NCBI RefSeq assembly: GCF_011386835.1
Contig: NC_088795.1
Location: 99,508,434 to 99,572,433 of the forward strand
Reading direction: 5' to 3'
Length of the DNA stretch: 64,000 nucleotides
DNA from: Chrysemys picta bellii
Taxonomy: Eukaryota > Chordata > Testudines > Emydidae
Numbering within the stretch: position 1 is the first letter of the stretch; each line of letters begins with the position of its first letter. The position numbers and the translations under genes are program-made. This document shows, in pieces, positions 1 to 11,485 of this stretch. The notes below the pieces were generated by a model. It made no database searches and was not told the origin of the DNA. It saw only the letters and a program-made list of their open reading frames with translations.

Positions 1-1745
1 TAGGGGACCATCATCTTCCCTAAGGATTGTCTAGTTAAATATCTAGACAAAAACTGTTTAGTTCTAGATTAATATTCATCTGTTTCTTTGGCTGACAATT
101 TGTATTTAATATTTTCCAGTTCATTTATCTTTGACAGAGACAATCTGTATAATCACATTTAACACTATGGTTAAGATTGTGAAACAAAAGGAAATGAACT
201 GTTTCAGAATGTACTATTTTAAATGTCCACATTTTGAAGCTCAGAGACCATTTGATGACTTTCTATGCCCCAATCACCTCTAAAATCTTTGGTAGAAAAC
301 CCTGGGATTCAAATTAGATACCTGAAAAGAGCCACCCTTAATCAATCAGTGTGTTATGATCACTGTAACAATGTTTTTGTGCTCCAACTGCTAGTTTACC
401 ACCAACATTTAACCAATACAATGGATTTCTAAGGACTACTTCCACATACAACCATTCTAAACAAGCACTTCAAAGGATCCCTATGGAAAGTCTCAAACAA
501 ATTTAATTCTTCTATTTGTTAGAGACCATCTCCACACAATTTTTCCAGGGCCCTTGCTTAGTTAATTAATTATGGCAGATTTCATCCCACAGCTGTGCTC
601 ACATGAATCTGTGCTGCTACACAAACATGTTTTGCAAATCTATAAAGAGTTAGTCACATTAGCACACTAGGTTCAGCTCTAATCAAAATAGGAAGTCTCA
701 GTGCTTCTCAAATGGGAACAGACAAAATGCTATGGAAGAATATTTCCTTTTCCAGCTTCCAAAGTAATATTATAGTCAATGGAGAGTAAAAATAGTCCAC
801 ACTAAAAATTAGTAACCTCTTTGAAAAAATTATGCTGAATTATATCCCATATTTACATAAGAATCAGGCCCAGACTCTGTTAACTGATCAGAATTCATTA
901 ATAGGATCCAGACATGATCTGAATTGCCCACAGAAATACAGCAAGATTTTATATCATCCCTGCTTTACAACCATAATTTGTTAGCAGGGTGTGAATCTAA
1001 CAGAAATGTAATTTTACAAAAAATAAAGACACATTTGTGTTTTGACATACAATAAATTATGGATACATCTTGGTTAGAAGGACATATACAATTATATCAA
1101 TCTATATTTGACAAACTCAGAATATAGTACACTTTTTCCAGACTTAAATTATTGATCTACTGTAGTATCAAGAAAACTCTTAAGAGTTCAGCATAAGCAC
1201 TGTAACAATTCTTACAATAATTGTGTCCCTACAATATTGTAATTCCCCAAAACTACTTCTGCAGATATTTTATAGCATTAATCTGAGCTAAACAAAACCT
1301 AAACTTAACACAATTTAAACAAATCAGTCCTTGCTGTGGCTAGAGTTGATCAAAACAAAAACAAAAACCCCAACAACAAGAAAACATTTTGGGTCAACTC
1401 CAAAGCAGAAACAAAGTCAGTGTCTTTAAAAAGATGTATTAATCTTATGCCAAATTATTGACAGAAGATGAAAGGGGAAAAAGCCATGAAATGCAAGTTC
1501 TGCAACACTTGCCACTAACACAAAAACATACTAATACAATGGGATTATGTTCAATAATAACATTTCTCTTTCCTCCCTCCCCAGACACACACACATCATT
1601 TTTTTAAAGTGCTGAATGAAAACTATATATTCACACACTTAAAGCCCATACTTCAAGAAATTTTACTAGCAAGTTTCCTTCAGACCAAACCTACATCCCA
1701 AAGCCTAAAAACATAGATGTACCACGAAAGTGCTGACAAATTTAA
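1..1745. other. AT-rich non-coding DNA, probably UBE2K intron 1
   Basis: No reading frame, RNA gene or clear transposon end is recognisable. Because UBE2K exon 1 lies downstream on the minus strand at 26,402-26,464, this stretch is inferred to be intronic. No UBE2K exon 2 was seen. Confidence 0.5.
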
Positions 1746-1923
1746 TACATCTCTATCTCAATATAATGCTGTCCTCGGGAGCCAAAAAATCTTACCGCGT
1801 TATAGGTGAAACCGTGTTATATCAAACTTGTTTTGATCCACTGGAGCGTGCTTCCCCCGCCCCCCGGGAACACTGCTTTACCGTGTTATATACGAATTTG
1901 TGTTGTATCGGGGTAGAGGTGTA
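1746..1923. mobile_element. Tc1/mariner-like MITE
   Basis: The ends form imperfect terminal inverted repeats: left 'catctctatctcaatata' against the reverse complement of the right end 'tgtatcggggtagaggtg'. A TA dinucleotide lies outside each end (1746-1747 and 1922-1923), as expected of Tc1/mariner insertions. The interior has no transposase. The 64-aa frame across it is chance. Confidence 0.65.
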
Positions 1924-3762
1924 ATTACAAATAGCTATTAAAACATAGGGAAAACTAATGGATCAACAACTTTGAGACACTTATAGTGTTTCTACTTTGT
2001 TTGTAAGTGGCCTATATAAGTAATTTTTAACAGTACATTTCCAAGCTCTAACACGATATCAGAAATAACTAGTGTTAAACGTCAGAGCAAGCCCAATGTG
2101 GTGTGCCTGGTGATCAGCATTAGAAAGAACACACAAATGTTTAGCTCATGAAGTATAACTGAGCAATTCCACCATGTAAAAGCCCACCAGCAGAACCAGT
2201 GGTGACATTATACCTGGTTGTACTGAGTTTACAAAAATTTGTATTACGAAGTTTATAAGATTTTTAATTACAATGAGAATTTGCATTAATTAATACCCAT
2301 TTTGGACATTAAAGTTGACTGGAAAAAACCTGCACATCAGCCATGCCCCTATATAACATATTACAAGTTTATTACTGGATGATGACAGCACGCAGATAAG
2401 TAGAACGGTGTGGGTTGAGCTAGAACTGATCTTCCATTTATTTTTAAATAACTACTGTTTGCCAAGAGTGACATAAAAGTTCAACATTATGCTACTCTTG
2501 TTCCCAGAGCAACAAACTCATTCAAAATTCACACGAAGGTCAAAATTCTGCCCTAATTGTTCAAATTGTCCAATATGCTTTGATATGATAATGAAGAACA
2601 TCTACTCAATAGTAAAGAATGACAAATTTTCAAGATAGTGTACAGATTTAACTATGTCTTCCATTGAGGTCAAAACAAGTTCTGTAACTCACCTATATCT
2701 TTGCATGCTACTTTGAACATTCACGCCAAACATCGGTGTACATATATGGAGCACACAAAGTAACTAAGTGCTTGTCTACAGATGAAGGTAGGGTGTGAAT
2801 CTGAAAAACTTTTCCTGAAAAACTCCATCTATAGAAATGCCCCTAACTCTACAGAACTAGAGTTTTTCATTTCAACAAAACTGTGCTATTTGCTATTTCC
2901 AGGTTCCGTGCATAACATTTTTTCTCCATGTCTTTTTAAACAGAGGTATCTTTCACTAGAAATGACACTTTTCTTCATATTTACTTTTTTTTTGCTTTAC
3001 AGTAAGTGCCTACTAGAAAATTTTTTAGACACACACACATATATGAACATAAACTATATATGAGTTATCTATATAAACATGCATGGCCACAATAAAATCA
3101 GCTGGGCTTTAAAATTTGGCAATGCCTTAGTTCTCGAAGAGTACAGCCTTTGAACATTTTGGGGGGAAATTTAAAAATAAGGTAAGTGACAAACATGTTT
3201 AGAGGGTACATGCTAAGATTTCAGCAGAACTTACTGAATATGGTCTGAAAAGTTTCCTCAATATCATCTGCTCACCCAAGAATGAAAAATACCAGTTCCT
3301 CTCTCTCATCATTGCCCCACTCTCACTCCCCCAAAACAGGCACTTTAGATTAGTTTTTGTTTGCTCCTCACCAAGTGAGGAACCTCTGCGCCGCACCACT
3401 CTTCTACAACTTAAAGGACACTCCTTATGCAGCACACCACATTCCTGGGTGCACAGGAAACCACTGGACACTCATCTCTTCATCTTCATTTGGACACACC
3501 TGCTCCTTCCCCTTCCTTCCAAAGAAAGCAACAGATGCACTAGAGCCTTTGCCTTTTGCCACATACATAAGATATAAGTTTAACAAGAAATAGGAATAAA
3601 ACATGCTAAGATATATACAACATTGCTAAATGTGCTGTTCTTCACTTGTAATAAGAAAACTGCAGGTTGAATGAAAGTAATGACCCAGTAATTTCTATGA
3701 AAAATATATCTTCCCTTTTTTCTATCTTCCAAAAGAGAAAGTTTGTTAGATCATAAGTAGTG
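1924..3762. other. non-coding DNA with no recognised feature
   Basis: AT-rich sequence with scattered short homopolymers. I see no exon, RNA gene or paired repeat ends. Short frames here have no family resemblance. Presumed UBE2K intron 1. Confidence 0.45.
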
Positions 3763-4336
3763 CAGTAACTCCTCACTTAACGTTATAGTTATGTTCCTGA
3801 AAATGTGACTTTAAACGAAACTATGTTAAGCGAATCCAATTTCCCCATAAGAATTAATGTAAATAGGGGGGGGGTTAGATTCCAGGGATTTTTTTTTTTT
3901 TTTTGGCCAGACAAAAGGCATCATATACATTTTAAACAATTTTAAACAAGCAATTTAATACAGGTATTAAATAGGCTGACACCCGCCCGCCCCATCAGCC
4001 CCCCTATACCCCCTCACCCAGCGCCTCCCGCCCGCTGGCAGACCCCGCGGATCAGTGCCTTCCCCCTGCCTCCTGAACACCGCAAACCAGCTGATTGCTG
4101 TGGGCAGGAGGTGGGGGAAGCATGGGGAAGGCGCTGATCCGCGGGGTCCGCCAGCAGGCACTGGGGGAGAGGCATAGGGGAACTGATAGGGAGGCTGCCA
4201 GCCGTGGACAAAGCAGGTGGCCAAACGACGTTATAGCGGAGCATTGCACAACTTTAAACGAGCATGTTCTGTAATGGAGCAGGGACGGAACATCGGAACA
4301 ACGTTAAGCGAGAGGACATTAAGTGGGGAGTTACTG
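3763..4336. mobile_element. Tigger-like non-autonomous DNA transposon
   Basis: Left end CAGTAACTCCTCACTTAACG pairs with the reverse complement of the right end, CAGTAACTCCCCACTTAATG (18 of 20). TA follows the right end (4337-4338); the left site has decayed to TG. The CAGT start and TA target fit the Tigger branch of Tc1/mariner. The interior carries a poly(T) run and a GC-rich core that itself contains an inverted repeat (about 4,025-4,160). No transposase is present. Confidence 0.75.
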
Positions 4337-4676
4337 TACTTTCATCAGGTAAGCTGTTTCAAGAAAGATCTAAAATTTGATTATACTAAAACTGCCAGGT
4401 CTTAGAGAAGGAAGTTTAGTTTCTGTGAACATCCAACAACATGGCACCTTGCTTATGGCCTCGAAGTCTCAGGTTCAGAGAACCTTTCATAAATTGATGA
4501 CTATTAAAAACAGTTTCCTATAAGGATGCTCTCCCTTCTTATAATATTTTCTTTTACAGCCAGAAGAAGGATAACATTTAAGTCAAATGCTGAGTAAAAG
4601 ATGCTTCTCTTTAGTTTGAGGCCTCTGTACGTAGTCATAATAGTGAGTTGTACATGATGCAATAGTAAAATTAATA
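4337..4676. other. spacer between two Tigger-like elements
   Basis: About 340 bp of AT-rich sequence with no recognised feature. Confidence 0.4.
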
Positions 4677-4884
4677 CTGTGGAACCCCCTTTATCCAATC
4701 TAATTGGGACTTAGGCCAGATTAGATAAAAATTCAGATAATCCGAAGAATAGGCAAAGAGCTTTAGCCCTGAGCCCCGTCACCTGGGGTTGACAGCCCAA
4801 GCCCCACTACCCAGGGCTGAAAGCCCCACTTCAGTTAGTACAGAGAGCCAGATAATGGAGCCTTGGATAAACGGGGTTCTACTG
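4677..4884. mobile_element. Tigger-like MITE
   Basis: Left end CTGTGGAACCCCCTTTATCC matches the reverse complement of the right end, CAGTAGAACCCCGTTTATCC, with TA on both sides (4675-4676 and 4885-4886). It is only 208 bp with no coding content, so it would have depended on a transposase supplied elsewhere. Confidence 0.75.
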
Positions 4885-5482
4885 TATTGTATTTTTCTTT
4901 TCTCTGTTAATTTGGACTAAAACCTGGCATGCTAATGTTTCAAGAAAACATGAAAGTGTGTGTGTGTGGGGGGGAAATCCATCACTCCCATTAGATATAA
5001 AATCAAGTACCAATACGCTGTTCAATATTATACAAGCCTCGGGAGACAGTCATAGCCTCAAGTACAATTAAGTTTAGTCTACTACAGTCACATACATATT
5101 GTACCTTGCTGCCACTAAGACTTGAGGCAATGTAGGCAGGTTGCTGGAGGCTAGTTTTGAAAGACTTTGTGAAATAAAATTTTTTTTCTGAACCATTTAC
5201 TAAAGGATGTGAGCTAAGGAAGACTGTTCCAAGCATAAGGGGTGGCATGGAGTATGGCATGAAGACAAACATAAGGATTCAAAAAACAGTTATAAGGGAG
5301 ACTTGGAAGGAGCCTAGAGAGGAACAAAGGAAATGAAAAAATGACAGAAGTTTAAAATATTAGTAGAAATCTTAGTTCTCCTGTCACATTCAAGTTGTTC
5401 CTTTAATAAATCCTTATTCAATCTGGATCCTAGCTATCAAAGACTGTCTCTCTCCTTACGCAAAGGGCCTTGTGTACTTTGA
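4885..5482. other. non-coding DNA with a short GT tract
   Basis: Contains a (GT)n then poly(G) tract near 4,955-4,975. No gene or transposon end recognised. Confidence 0.4.
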
Positions 5483-5746
5483 GGGTTTGTCTCCACTTAC
5501 AGTGCAGCTGTGCCACTATAGCCCTTACTGAAGACACTACCTCCGCCAACGGGAAAACTTCTCCTGACAGTATAGGTACTCCACCTCCCCCTGAGGCAGT
5601 ACTACATCAATGAGAGAAGCCCTCCCATTGACACAGCACTGTCTACACCAGGGGTTAGGTCAGTTTACATCGTTCAGATTTGTGGAAAATCCCCACACCT
5701 GAGTGATGTAGTTATACGGACATACAGTTGTAGTGTAGACCAGGGC
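5483..5746. mobile_element. PIF/Harbinger MITE
   Basis: Ends GGGTTTGTCTCCAC and (reverse complement of right) GCCCTGGTCTACAC resemble the 'GGYCTGGTCTACAC' termini of Harbinger MITEs. A 3-bp duplication TGA flanks it (5480-5482, 5747-5749); 3-bp duplications are typical of this superfamily. No coding sequence. Confidence 0.7.
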
Positions 5747-5751
5747 TGACA

Positions 5752-6401
5752 CACAACGGGACCAAGTTCTGTGAAAACCTAAGTTCCCTGTAAGCTGCAT
5801 GGCTGCGCAGCAGCCTATTTAACACCACGCAGGTGCCCAGGGAACCACCCGACCAGGACCTGCCCAGCTTGGGGAGCCTATCCCACGGCCCCTGCCCCGG
5901 AGCTGCTGTGGCGGGGAGACACACCTCTCCCCTCCCAACCCCGGAGCTGATATGGGGAGAGAGTGCTGTGGAGAGTCCTCTCTCCCTGCCATAGCCCCAG
6001 AGCACCCTCCTGCACCCCAAACCTCTCATCCCCACCCCAGAACCCACACCCCCAGCTGGAGCACTCACCCCCTGGCTCCCCAACGCTCTGCCCCAGACCT
6101 GAGCCCCTCATTCCCGGCCCCACCCTGGAGCCCTCACCCGACCCTCGCATCCCAAACCTCTGCCCCAGCCCTGAGGCCATCATCCCCAACCCCACATCCC
6201 CAGCCGGAGGCCTCACACCCCTGCACTCCAACTCTCTGCCCCAGCCCTCAGCCCTCTCCCACACACTGCACCCCTCGGCCCCACCATATGAATTTTGTTG
6301 TGTGTACCAATATGAAAGTTATGTGTCACACATCACCTCCATATTAGTGCACATAACAAAATTCATTCTGCACATGTGTGGGAAAAATTAGAGGGGACAC
6401 T
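5752..6401. repeat. unclassified ~650-bp element with a terminal palindrome
   Basis: The right end holds a near-perfect palindrome (about 6,288-6,375: 'gaattttgttgtgtgtacc' facing its complement). It terminates in 'ttagaggggacact', which roughly complements an inner left sequence 'agttccctgtaa' at 5,782. The whole unit is bracketed by the 8-bp direct repeat GGCTGACA (5,744-5,751 and 6,402-6,409). The interior is C-rich, giving spurious open frames. It inserted at the right edge of the Harbinger MITE. Confidence 0.5.
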
Positions 6402-6799
6402 GGCTGACAACCTGTAAATTCTGAGCTCTGGTCTGTGCTACAGAGTTAGGTCAATACAAGGCAGCTAACTCTCTAAGCATCTACACTAAAATGTCACTCC
6501 TGCCAATATAACTCACCCACTACACCGACTTAACTTCACCTCCATGTGAGGCGTAGCATTTAGGTCAACATAGTTAGGTCGATGCAGTTTCAGTGCAGAC
6601 ACTGCATTACTTACATTGACTTCAGTGGCTTCCAGGAGGTGTCCCACGATGCCCCACCTTGACTGCTCTGGTACCCATTTTGAACTCAGCAGTCCAGCAG
6701 CCAGGTACACATCCCTCCCCGTTAAAACACCACAAAATGTTCAAATTGCATTTCCTGTTTGCTTGGCTTGGAGAGCACTGCCCAGCTGACCACACGGCA

Positions 6800-8660
6800 G
6801 ACACGCTCTTGCTGGAGTACGCAGGAGGTGCTGGATCTCCTGGGTCTGTGGAGAGAAGACGCTGTATAGGCACAGCTCTGATCCAGCCATGGAAACCTTG
6901 ATATCTATGAGGAGTTTGCTTGGGGCATGGAGGAGAAGGGCTACAAGAAGGACCTGCAGCAGTCCCTCGTGAAAGCCAAGGAGCTGCAGCAGACATACTA
7001 GAAGGCAAGGAAGGCTAACAGTCGATCTGGTACAGAGCACAGACATGTCACTTTTACAAAAAGCTGCATGCCATCCTCAGCGGAGACCCCACCACCATTG
7101 CCAAGAGACCACGGATATTTAGGGGGAGCAGGAGTCACAGGCCCCCAATGCAAACAGTGATGAGGAGGATGGGGAAAAGGCCACTGGGGGAGCCAGTAGC
7201 GCAGCAAGCCAGGACCTGTTTTTTTACTCCTGGACAGTCCAGCCAGTCCCTACAGTCCAGCATGAAAAAGCCTGATGCAGGGTAAGGAACCTCTGGTAAG
7301 TATGCAGGTTTTTTTTAAATTGCAGGGACACATCTGTTGATTTACTCTTTTTTAACTTATGCTAGAAGAGGTAGTGAAAGAACCAATAGAGGTACAGTTG
7401 CGATTTGCTTCTCCTTCCCCCTGTACAGTTAGGCAGAAGAGGCCCTGCAGAACAGTTTGTTTATGTGAACTGGGATGTCCCGTGAATCCTCCATAGAGAT
7501 CTTGAGGAAGTTTTCCTGGAGCTAGTCTGCCATCTTCTGCCGAAGGTTTCTGGGGAGGGCTGCCTTATTTCTTCCACCACCGTATGACACTTTCCCATGG
7601 CACTCAGCAATTACTTCAGCAGGCACCACTACAGCACATAGGCTAGCAGCATATGGCCCTGTCCTGCAGGACTTGTTCTCTTTCAGCCTTGGTTATCCTC
7701 AGGAGTGAGATACCAACTAAAATTACTACTGCCTGTGGAAAACAGTGCCAGTATTCAGTTCAATTGCCCTATACCAGTGGTTCTCAACCTATTTACCAGT
7801 GAGCCACATATGCAGCTGTGTTATGTGGGCCACATCCACACAATACATGGCCCTGCGGTCATATGGGCTGCAGCTATATGCTGATTGGGCCGCAAGCAGC
7901 CCATGGGCCACAGATTGAGAACCATTGCGCTATACACATATACTCATACGTGAGAGTTAGTCCCCCCACCTTATGATCCCAACTCACCCCTTCCCCCCAG
8001 CCATACCCACCATCGCTGGGACTACTGCCGTGCTCTATGAATCCCACAGAGAAGTGAGAACATGCTGCTTGCAAGTTATGTGGGTCAAGGGGAGTGAGTT
8101 CAGTATATCAAGTTTCCATTTATCTTGTGAATACACTCACAATAGTACCTCAGTGCATTGTATCTTTTGCAGCTGGAAATGTGGCCTTGAGGGTCTCTCT
8201 ATCCACATCAACGAAGCAGCTCAGCCAAATAAGGAGAAGAACGAAGAGGACATGTTCCAAGAGATCCTGCAAGCCTCTGCTGCTTTGGATACCGAGCACA
8301 GGACTTGGAGGATCACCCCCGCAAACAGCATGGACAGGGACAGAGCGGACAGGAAAAACGCATAGGCAAAGGAGAGAGACATGCAGCAGGAGATGCTAGC
8401 ACTTCTCAGGCAGCTGAAAAGCATGCTGGAGACTCTAATTGACATCAGGTTCAACAGTCCCGTGCTCGCCTCCCTCTGCACCCCAGAGAGAATTGGATTC
8501 CAGGACCTCCCTACAACCCCCCACATTCCACATGGCGTCCAGGGCTGCTGCACTATCCCTACCACTCGCCCGGAGCAGAGTACAGGCTATCACAGCTGCA
8601 CATACACCAACCATGTCTCTCGCACATCAGTGTATGTGTTTGTGAAATGGAAATGATTGT
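6800..8660 (+). pseudogene. Harbinger Myb/SANT-like DNA-binding protein, spliced, decayed
   Basis: In autonomous Harbinger transposons this nuclear partner protein binds DNA and brings the transposase to the ends. Exon 1 (about 6,800-7,281) carries tryptophan-rich SANT-like helices followed by a basic segment. A donor-like 'cagg|gtaagg' at about 7,281 and an acceptor 'ttttgcag' ending at about 8,171 bound an intron of ~890 bp. A hAT element has inserted inside that intron. Exon 2 (about 8,172-8,560) encodes an acidic/helical segment with 'MQQEMLALLRQLKSMLETL', a probable coiled coil, then a Pro-rich tail. In-frame stops in both exons mark it as a pseudogene. The exon boundaries are my inference from splice-like motifs and coding resemblance. 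Confidence 0.55.
7775..7927. mobile_element. hAT MITE (nnnTAnnn duplication)
   Basis: Left end CAGTGGTTCTCAACC matches the reverse complement of the right end, CAATGGTTCTCAATC. It is flanked by 8-bp near-duplicates ccctatac (7,767-7,774) and cgctatac (7,928-7,935). It lies inside the intron of the Harbinger Myb-like gene, so it is younger than that transposon. Confidence 0.8.
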
Positions 8661-8859
8661 TTTTTTCCCCCTTCAAATGTTCTTTTCCCCGTATTTATAA
8701 AGTTTCATTCAGTTATAAATGTGTCTGTTGGCATGGGTTTGGAATAAAAGTTTATTTATTGAAACTTAATTGATCGTTCTTAGTTCACAACATATGCTGG
8801 CTGGGGCTGACATCATTCACAGATAATAGTAATAGGTGTATTTGCAATGTTATATTACT

Positions 8860-9728
8860 TCACTTTCAGCACTCATCTCAAGGTTCATACCGAGGGTACA
8901 AAAAAGCAATGCCTGGCAGAGCACACTACAGCAGCACACATTACCGTGGCTCACTATTAAAATGGTCTTTCAAAGCCTGCCAGAGCCGAACAGCTCTATG
9001 TTGAGCTCTTCCTTTAGCCCTGGTATCCGGCTACTCAAAATCTGCAGACAGCCATTCCACCTCCACCCTGGCAGAAACTCTTCCCCCTTTGCTTCACAGA
9101 TATTATGCAGGACACAGCAGGCAGCTATAATCACTGGGATTTTTTTCACTGAGGTGCAATCTCATGAGTAGATCGTGCCAGCGACCTTTCAAATGGCCAA
9201 AGGCGCACTCAACTGTCATTCTGCATATGCTGAGCCTGCACTTGAAGTGCTCCTTGGTGCTGTCAAGGTGGCAAGTGTACAGCTTCATGAGCCACCAAAG
9301 TAAGGGGTAGGCTGGGTCTCCCAGGATCACTACTGGCATTTCAACATCCCCAATGGTAATCTTGTGCTCTGTGAAGAAAGTCCCTGCTTGTATCTTTCTG
9401 AACAGGTCTGTGTTCTTAAAGATGCTTGCATCGTGAACCTTCCCTGACCAGCCCACGTTGATGTCAGTAAAACATCCTCAGTGATCCACAAGCACTTGCA
9501 GTATCATAGAAAAGTAGCTCTTTCTGTTGATGTACTCTATGGCAACATGGTCTGGTGCCAAAATAGGGATATGCATGCCCACTGCTGCAAAACCATCCAC
9601 TATGTCCTGCATATTGCCCAGAGGCACAGTCCTGCACAGCAGGACGCAATTAATGACACTACACTCTTGCATCACAGCAACCCCTGTGGGTGGATTTCCC
9701 CAACTCCAGTGTCTCAATGAGTGGATTA
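8860..9728 (-). pseudogene. PIF/Harbinger DDE transposase (HARBI1-related), fragment
   Basis: The enzyme cuts and rejoins transposon ends in the nucleus. Reading on the minus strand from about 9,728, the frame enters mid-protein. All three catalytic regions are recognisable: an Asp-containing 'DIVDGFAAVGMHIPI' block, 'GKVHDASIF' (second Asp) and 'GDPAYPL..' followed by 'MTVECAFGHLKGRW' (the Glu). These match the Harbinger DDE_4-type fold. A frameshift near 9,470 separates the first block from the second, and stops interrupt the C-terminal tail (about 8,860-9,100). The N-terminal half is absent. It is non-functional and convergent with the Myb-like gene. Confidence 0.8.
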
Positions 9729-9731
9729 GAC

Positions 9732-10232
9732 CAGGGGTCTCAAAACACATGGCCCGGGGGCCGCATGTGGCCCGCGGGGTTATTTTCTGCGACCCGCGAG
9801 CTCCTCACAGCCCCACCACCCTCCCCCCAGCGTTTACCTAGAGCAGCTCCGGCCCAACGTGCACTGGGGGCAGGGCAGGCTACCTGCCTGCCTGCCCTGC
9901 CCTGCGCTGCTCTGGGAAGCTGACGGAACCTGGGGAAGGAGGGGCGCAGGGGTGTGTGTGGCTGTTGCTTCAGGCACCGCCCCCAACAGCTCCCATTGGC
10001 TGTGAATGGGGAACCGCGGGCAGCGTTGGGGTGGGGATTTCAGGGAAGGGGTTGGAATGGGGGTAGGGAAGGGGTGGGAAGAAGCAGGGCAGGGGTGGGG
10101 CAGGAGTGGGGCCTCGTGGAAGGGGTGGAGTGGGGGCGGGGCCGAGGGGGGGAGGTGTCAGTAAATGGGGCCCTCGGGCCAATGTACTAGTCCTCATGTG
10201 GCCCTCGTGGTCATTTGAGTTTGAGACCCCTG
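9732..10232. mobile_element. hAT-like non-autonomous element, GC-rich core
   Basis: Perfect 13-bp terminal inverted repeat CAGGGGTCTCAAA. The core (9,780-10,170) is GC-rich and G-run rich, producing spurious overlapping frames. The target duplication is degraded: only 'tagac' is shared by both flanks. It separates the truncated Harbinger element from the CR1 that follows. Confidence 0.75.
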
Positions 10233-10431
10233 GTAGACGATGGTGTAGGTAGGAGGGGTTTAGATTTATTAAGAACTGGGGAAATTTGGGGGAAAGGGGA
10301 CGCCTATATAGGAAGGATGGGTTACATCTAAACCAAAATGGAACAAGACTGCTGGCATTTGAAATTAAAAAGGTTGTAGAGCAGTTTTTAAACTAAGGGC
10401 TGGGGGAAAGCTTACAGGTGCAGAGGAGCAC

Positions 10432-10842
10432 ATGGTTCGGACAGCGACATCCCTTAGGAGAGGATCTATTAATGGAGATTCTTTATGTCCTAGAGAGGAG
10501 GAGAGGATGGAAGATGATAAAATACAGGTAGGATCTTATGAGAAACAGTCAAATGAAAAAAAGTACCATTCAATTACATCATGTAATGATAGAGAACCAG
10601 AAAGTGACAAGTTTTTAAAGTGCTTATATGCCAATGCTAGAAGTCCAAATAATAAGATGGGTGAACTAGAGTGCCTAATTTTAAATGAGGATATTGATAT
10701 AATAGCTATCGCAGAAACTTGGTGGAATGAGGATAATCAATGGGACACAGTAATATCAGGGTACAAAATATTTCAGAAGGAGAGAACAGGTTGTGTTGGT
10801 GTGGGAGTGGCACTATATGTGAAAAAGAGTAGAATCAAATGA
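10432..10842 (+). pseudogene. CR1 ORF2 apurinic-type endonuclease domain, fragment
   Basis: A 136-codon open segment contains the CR1 endonuclease start 'CLYANARSPNNKMGELE' (an Asn-Ala-Arg-Ser motif) and 'DIIAIAETWW', where the Glu of the AETWW motif is a metal-binding catalytic residue. It ends with the conserved 'GVALYVK' strand. The frame breaks at 10,842; the remainder of the domain (YRSP-like and GDFN-like motifs, about 10,930-11,040) is in other frames with stops. A dead copy. Confidence 0.8.
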
Positions 10843-11485
10843 AGTAAAAATCTTAAATGAGCCAAACTGTACCATAGAATCCCTATGGATAGTAATTACA
10901 TGCTCTAACAACAACAACATAGCAGTAGGGATATATTACCGATCACCTGACCAGGATGGTGATAGTCACTGTGAAATGCTCAGGGAGATTAGAGAGGCTA
11001 TTAAAATAAAAAACTCAATAATAATGGGGGATTTCAACTATCCCCATACTGACTAGGTACATGTCACCTCATGACGGGATGCAGAGATAAAAAGATAGAG
11101 GTTCTTGACACCTTAAATGACTGCTTTTTGGAGCAACTAATCCTGGAACCCACAAAAGGAGAGGCAATTCTTAGGACTAAATTAAGTGGAGCACGGATCT
11201 GGTCGAAGAGGTGAATATAGCTGGACCGCTTGGTAATAGTGACCGTAATATAATTAAATTTAACATCCCTGTGGCAGGGAAATCACCACAGCAGCCCAAC
11301 ACTGTAGCATTTAATTTCAGAAAGGAGGACTACACAAAAATGAGGAAGTTAAACAGAAATTAAAAGGTACAGTGCCAAAAGTGAAATTCCTGCAAGCTGC
11401 ATAGAAACTTTTTAAAGACACCATAATAGAGGCTCAACTTAAATGTATACCCTGGATTAAAAAACACAGTGAGAGAACCAAAAAA

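Larger units (their letters stand above)
6410..9731. mobile_element. decayed two-gene PIF/Harbinger DNA transposon, 3'-truncated
   Basis: The left terminal region (about 6,424-6,600, starting 'gctctggtctgtgctacag') is followed by a plus-strand Myb/SANT-like gene and then a convergent minus-strand DDE transposase. This is the two-protein layout of Harbinger elements. The right terminal region and the transposase N-terminus are missing because the sequence changes at 9,732 into a hAT element followed by a CR1. Multiple stops and frameshifts show it is dead. Confidence 0.7.
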
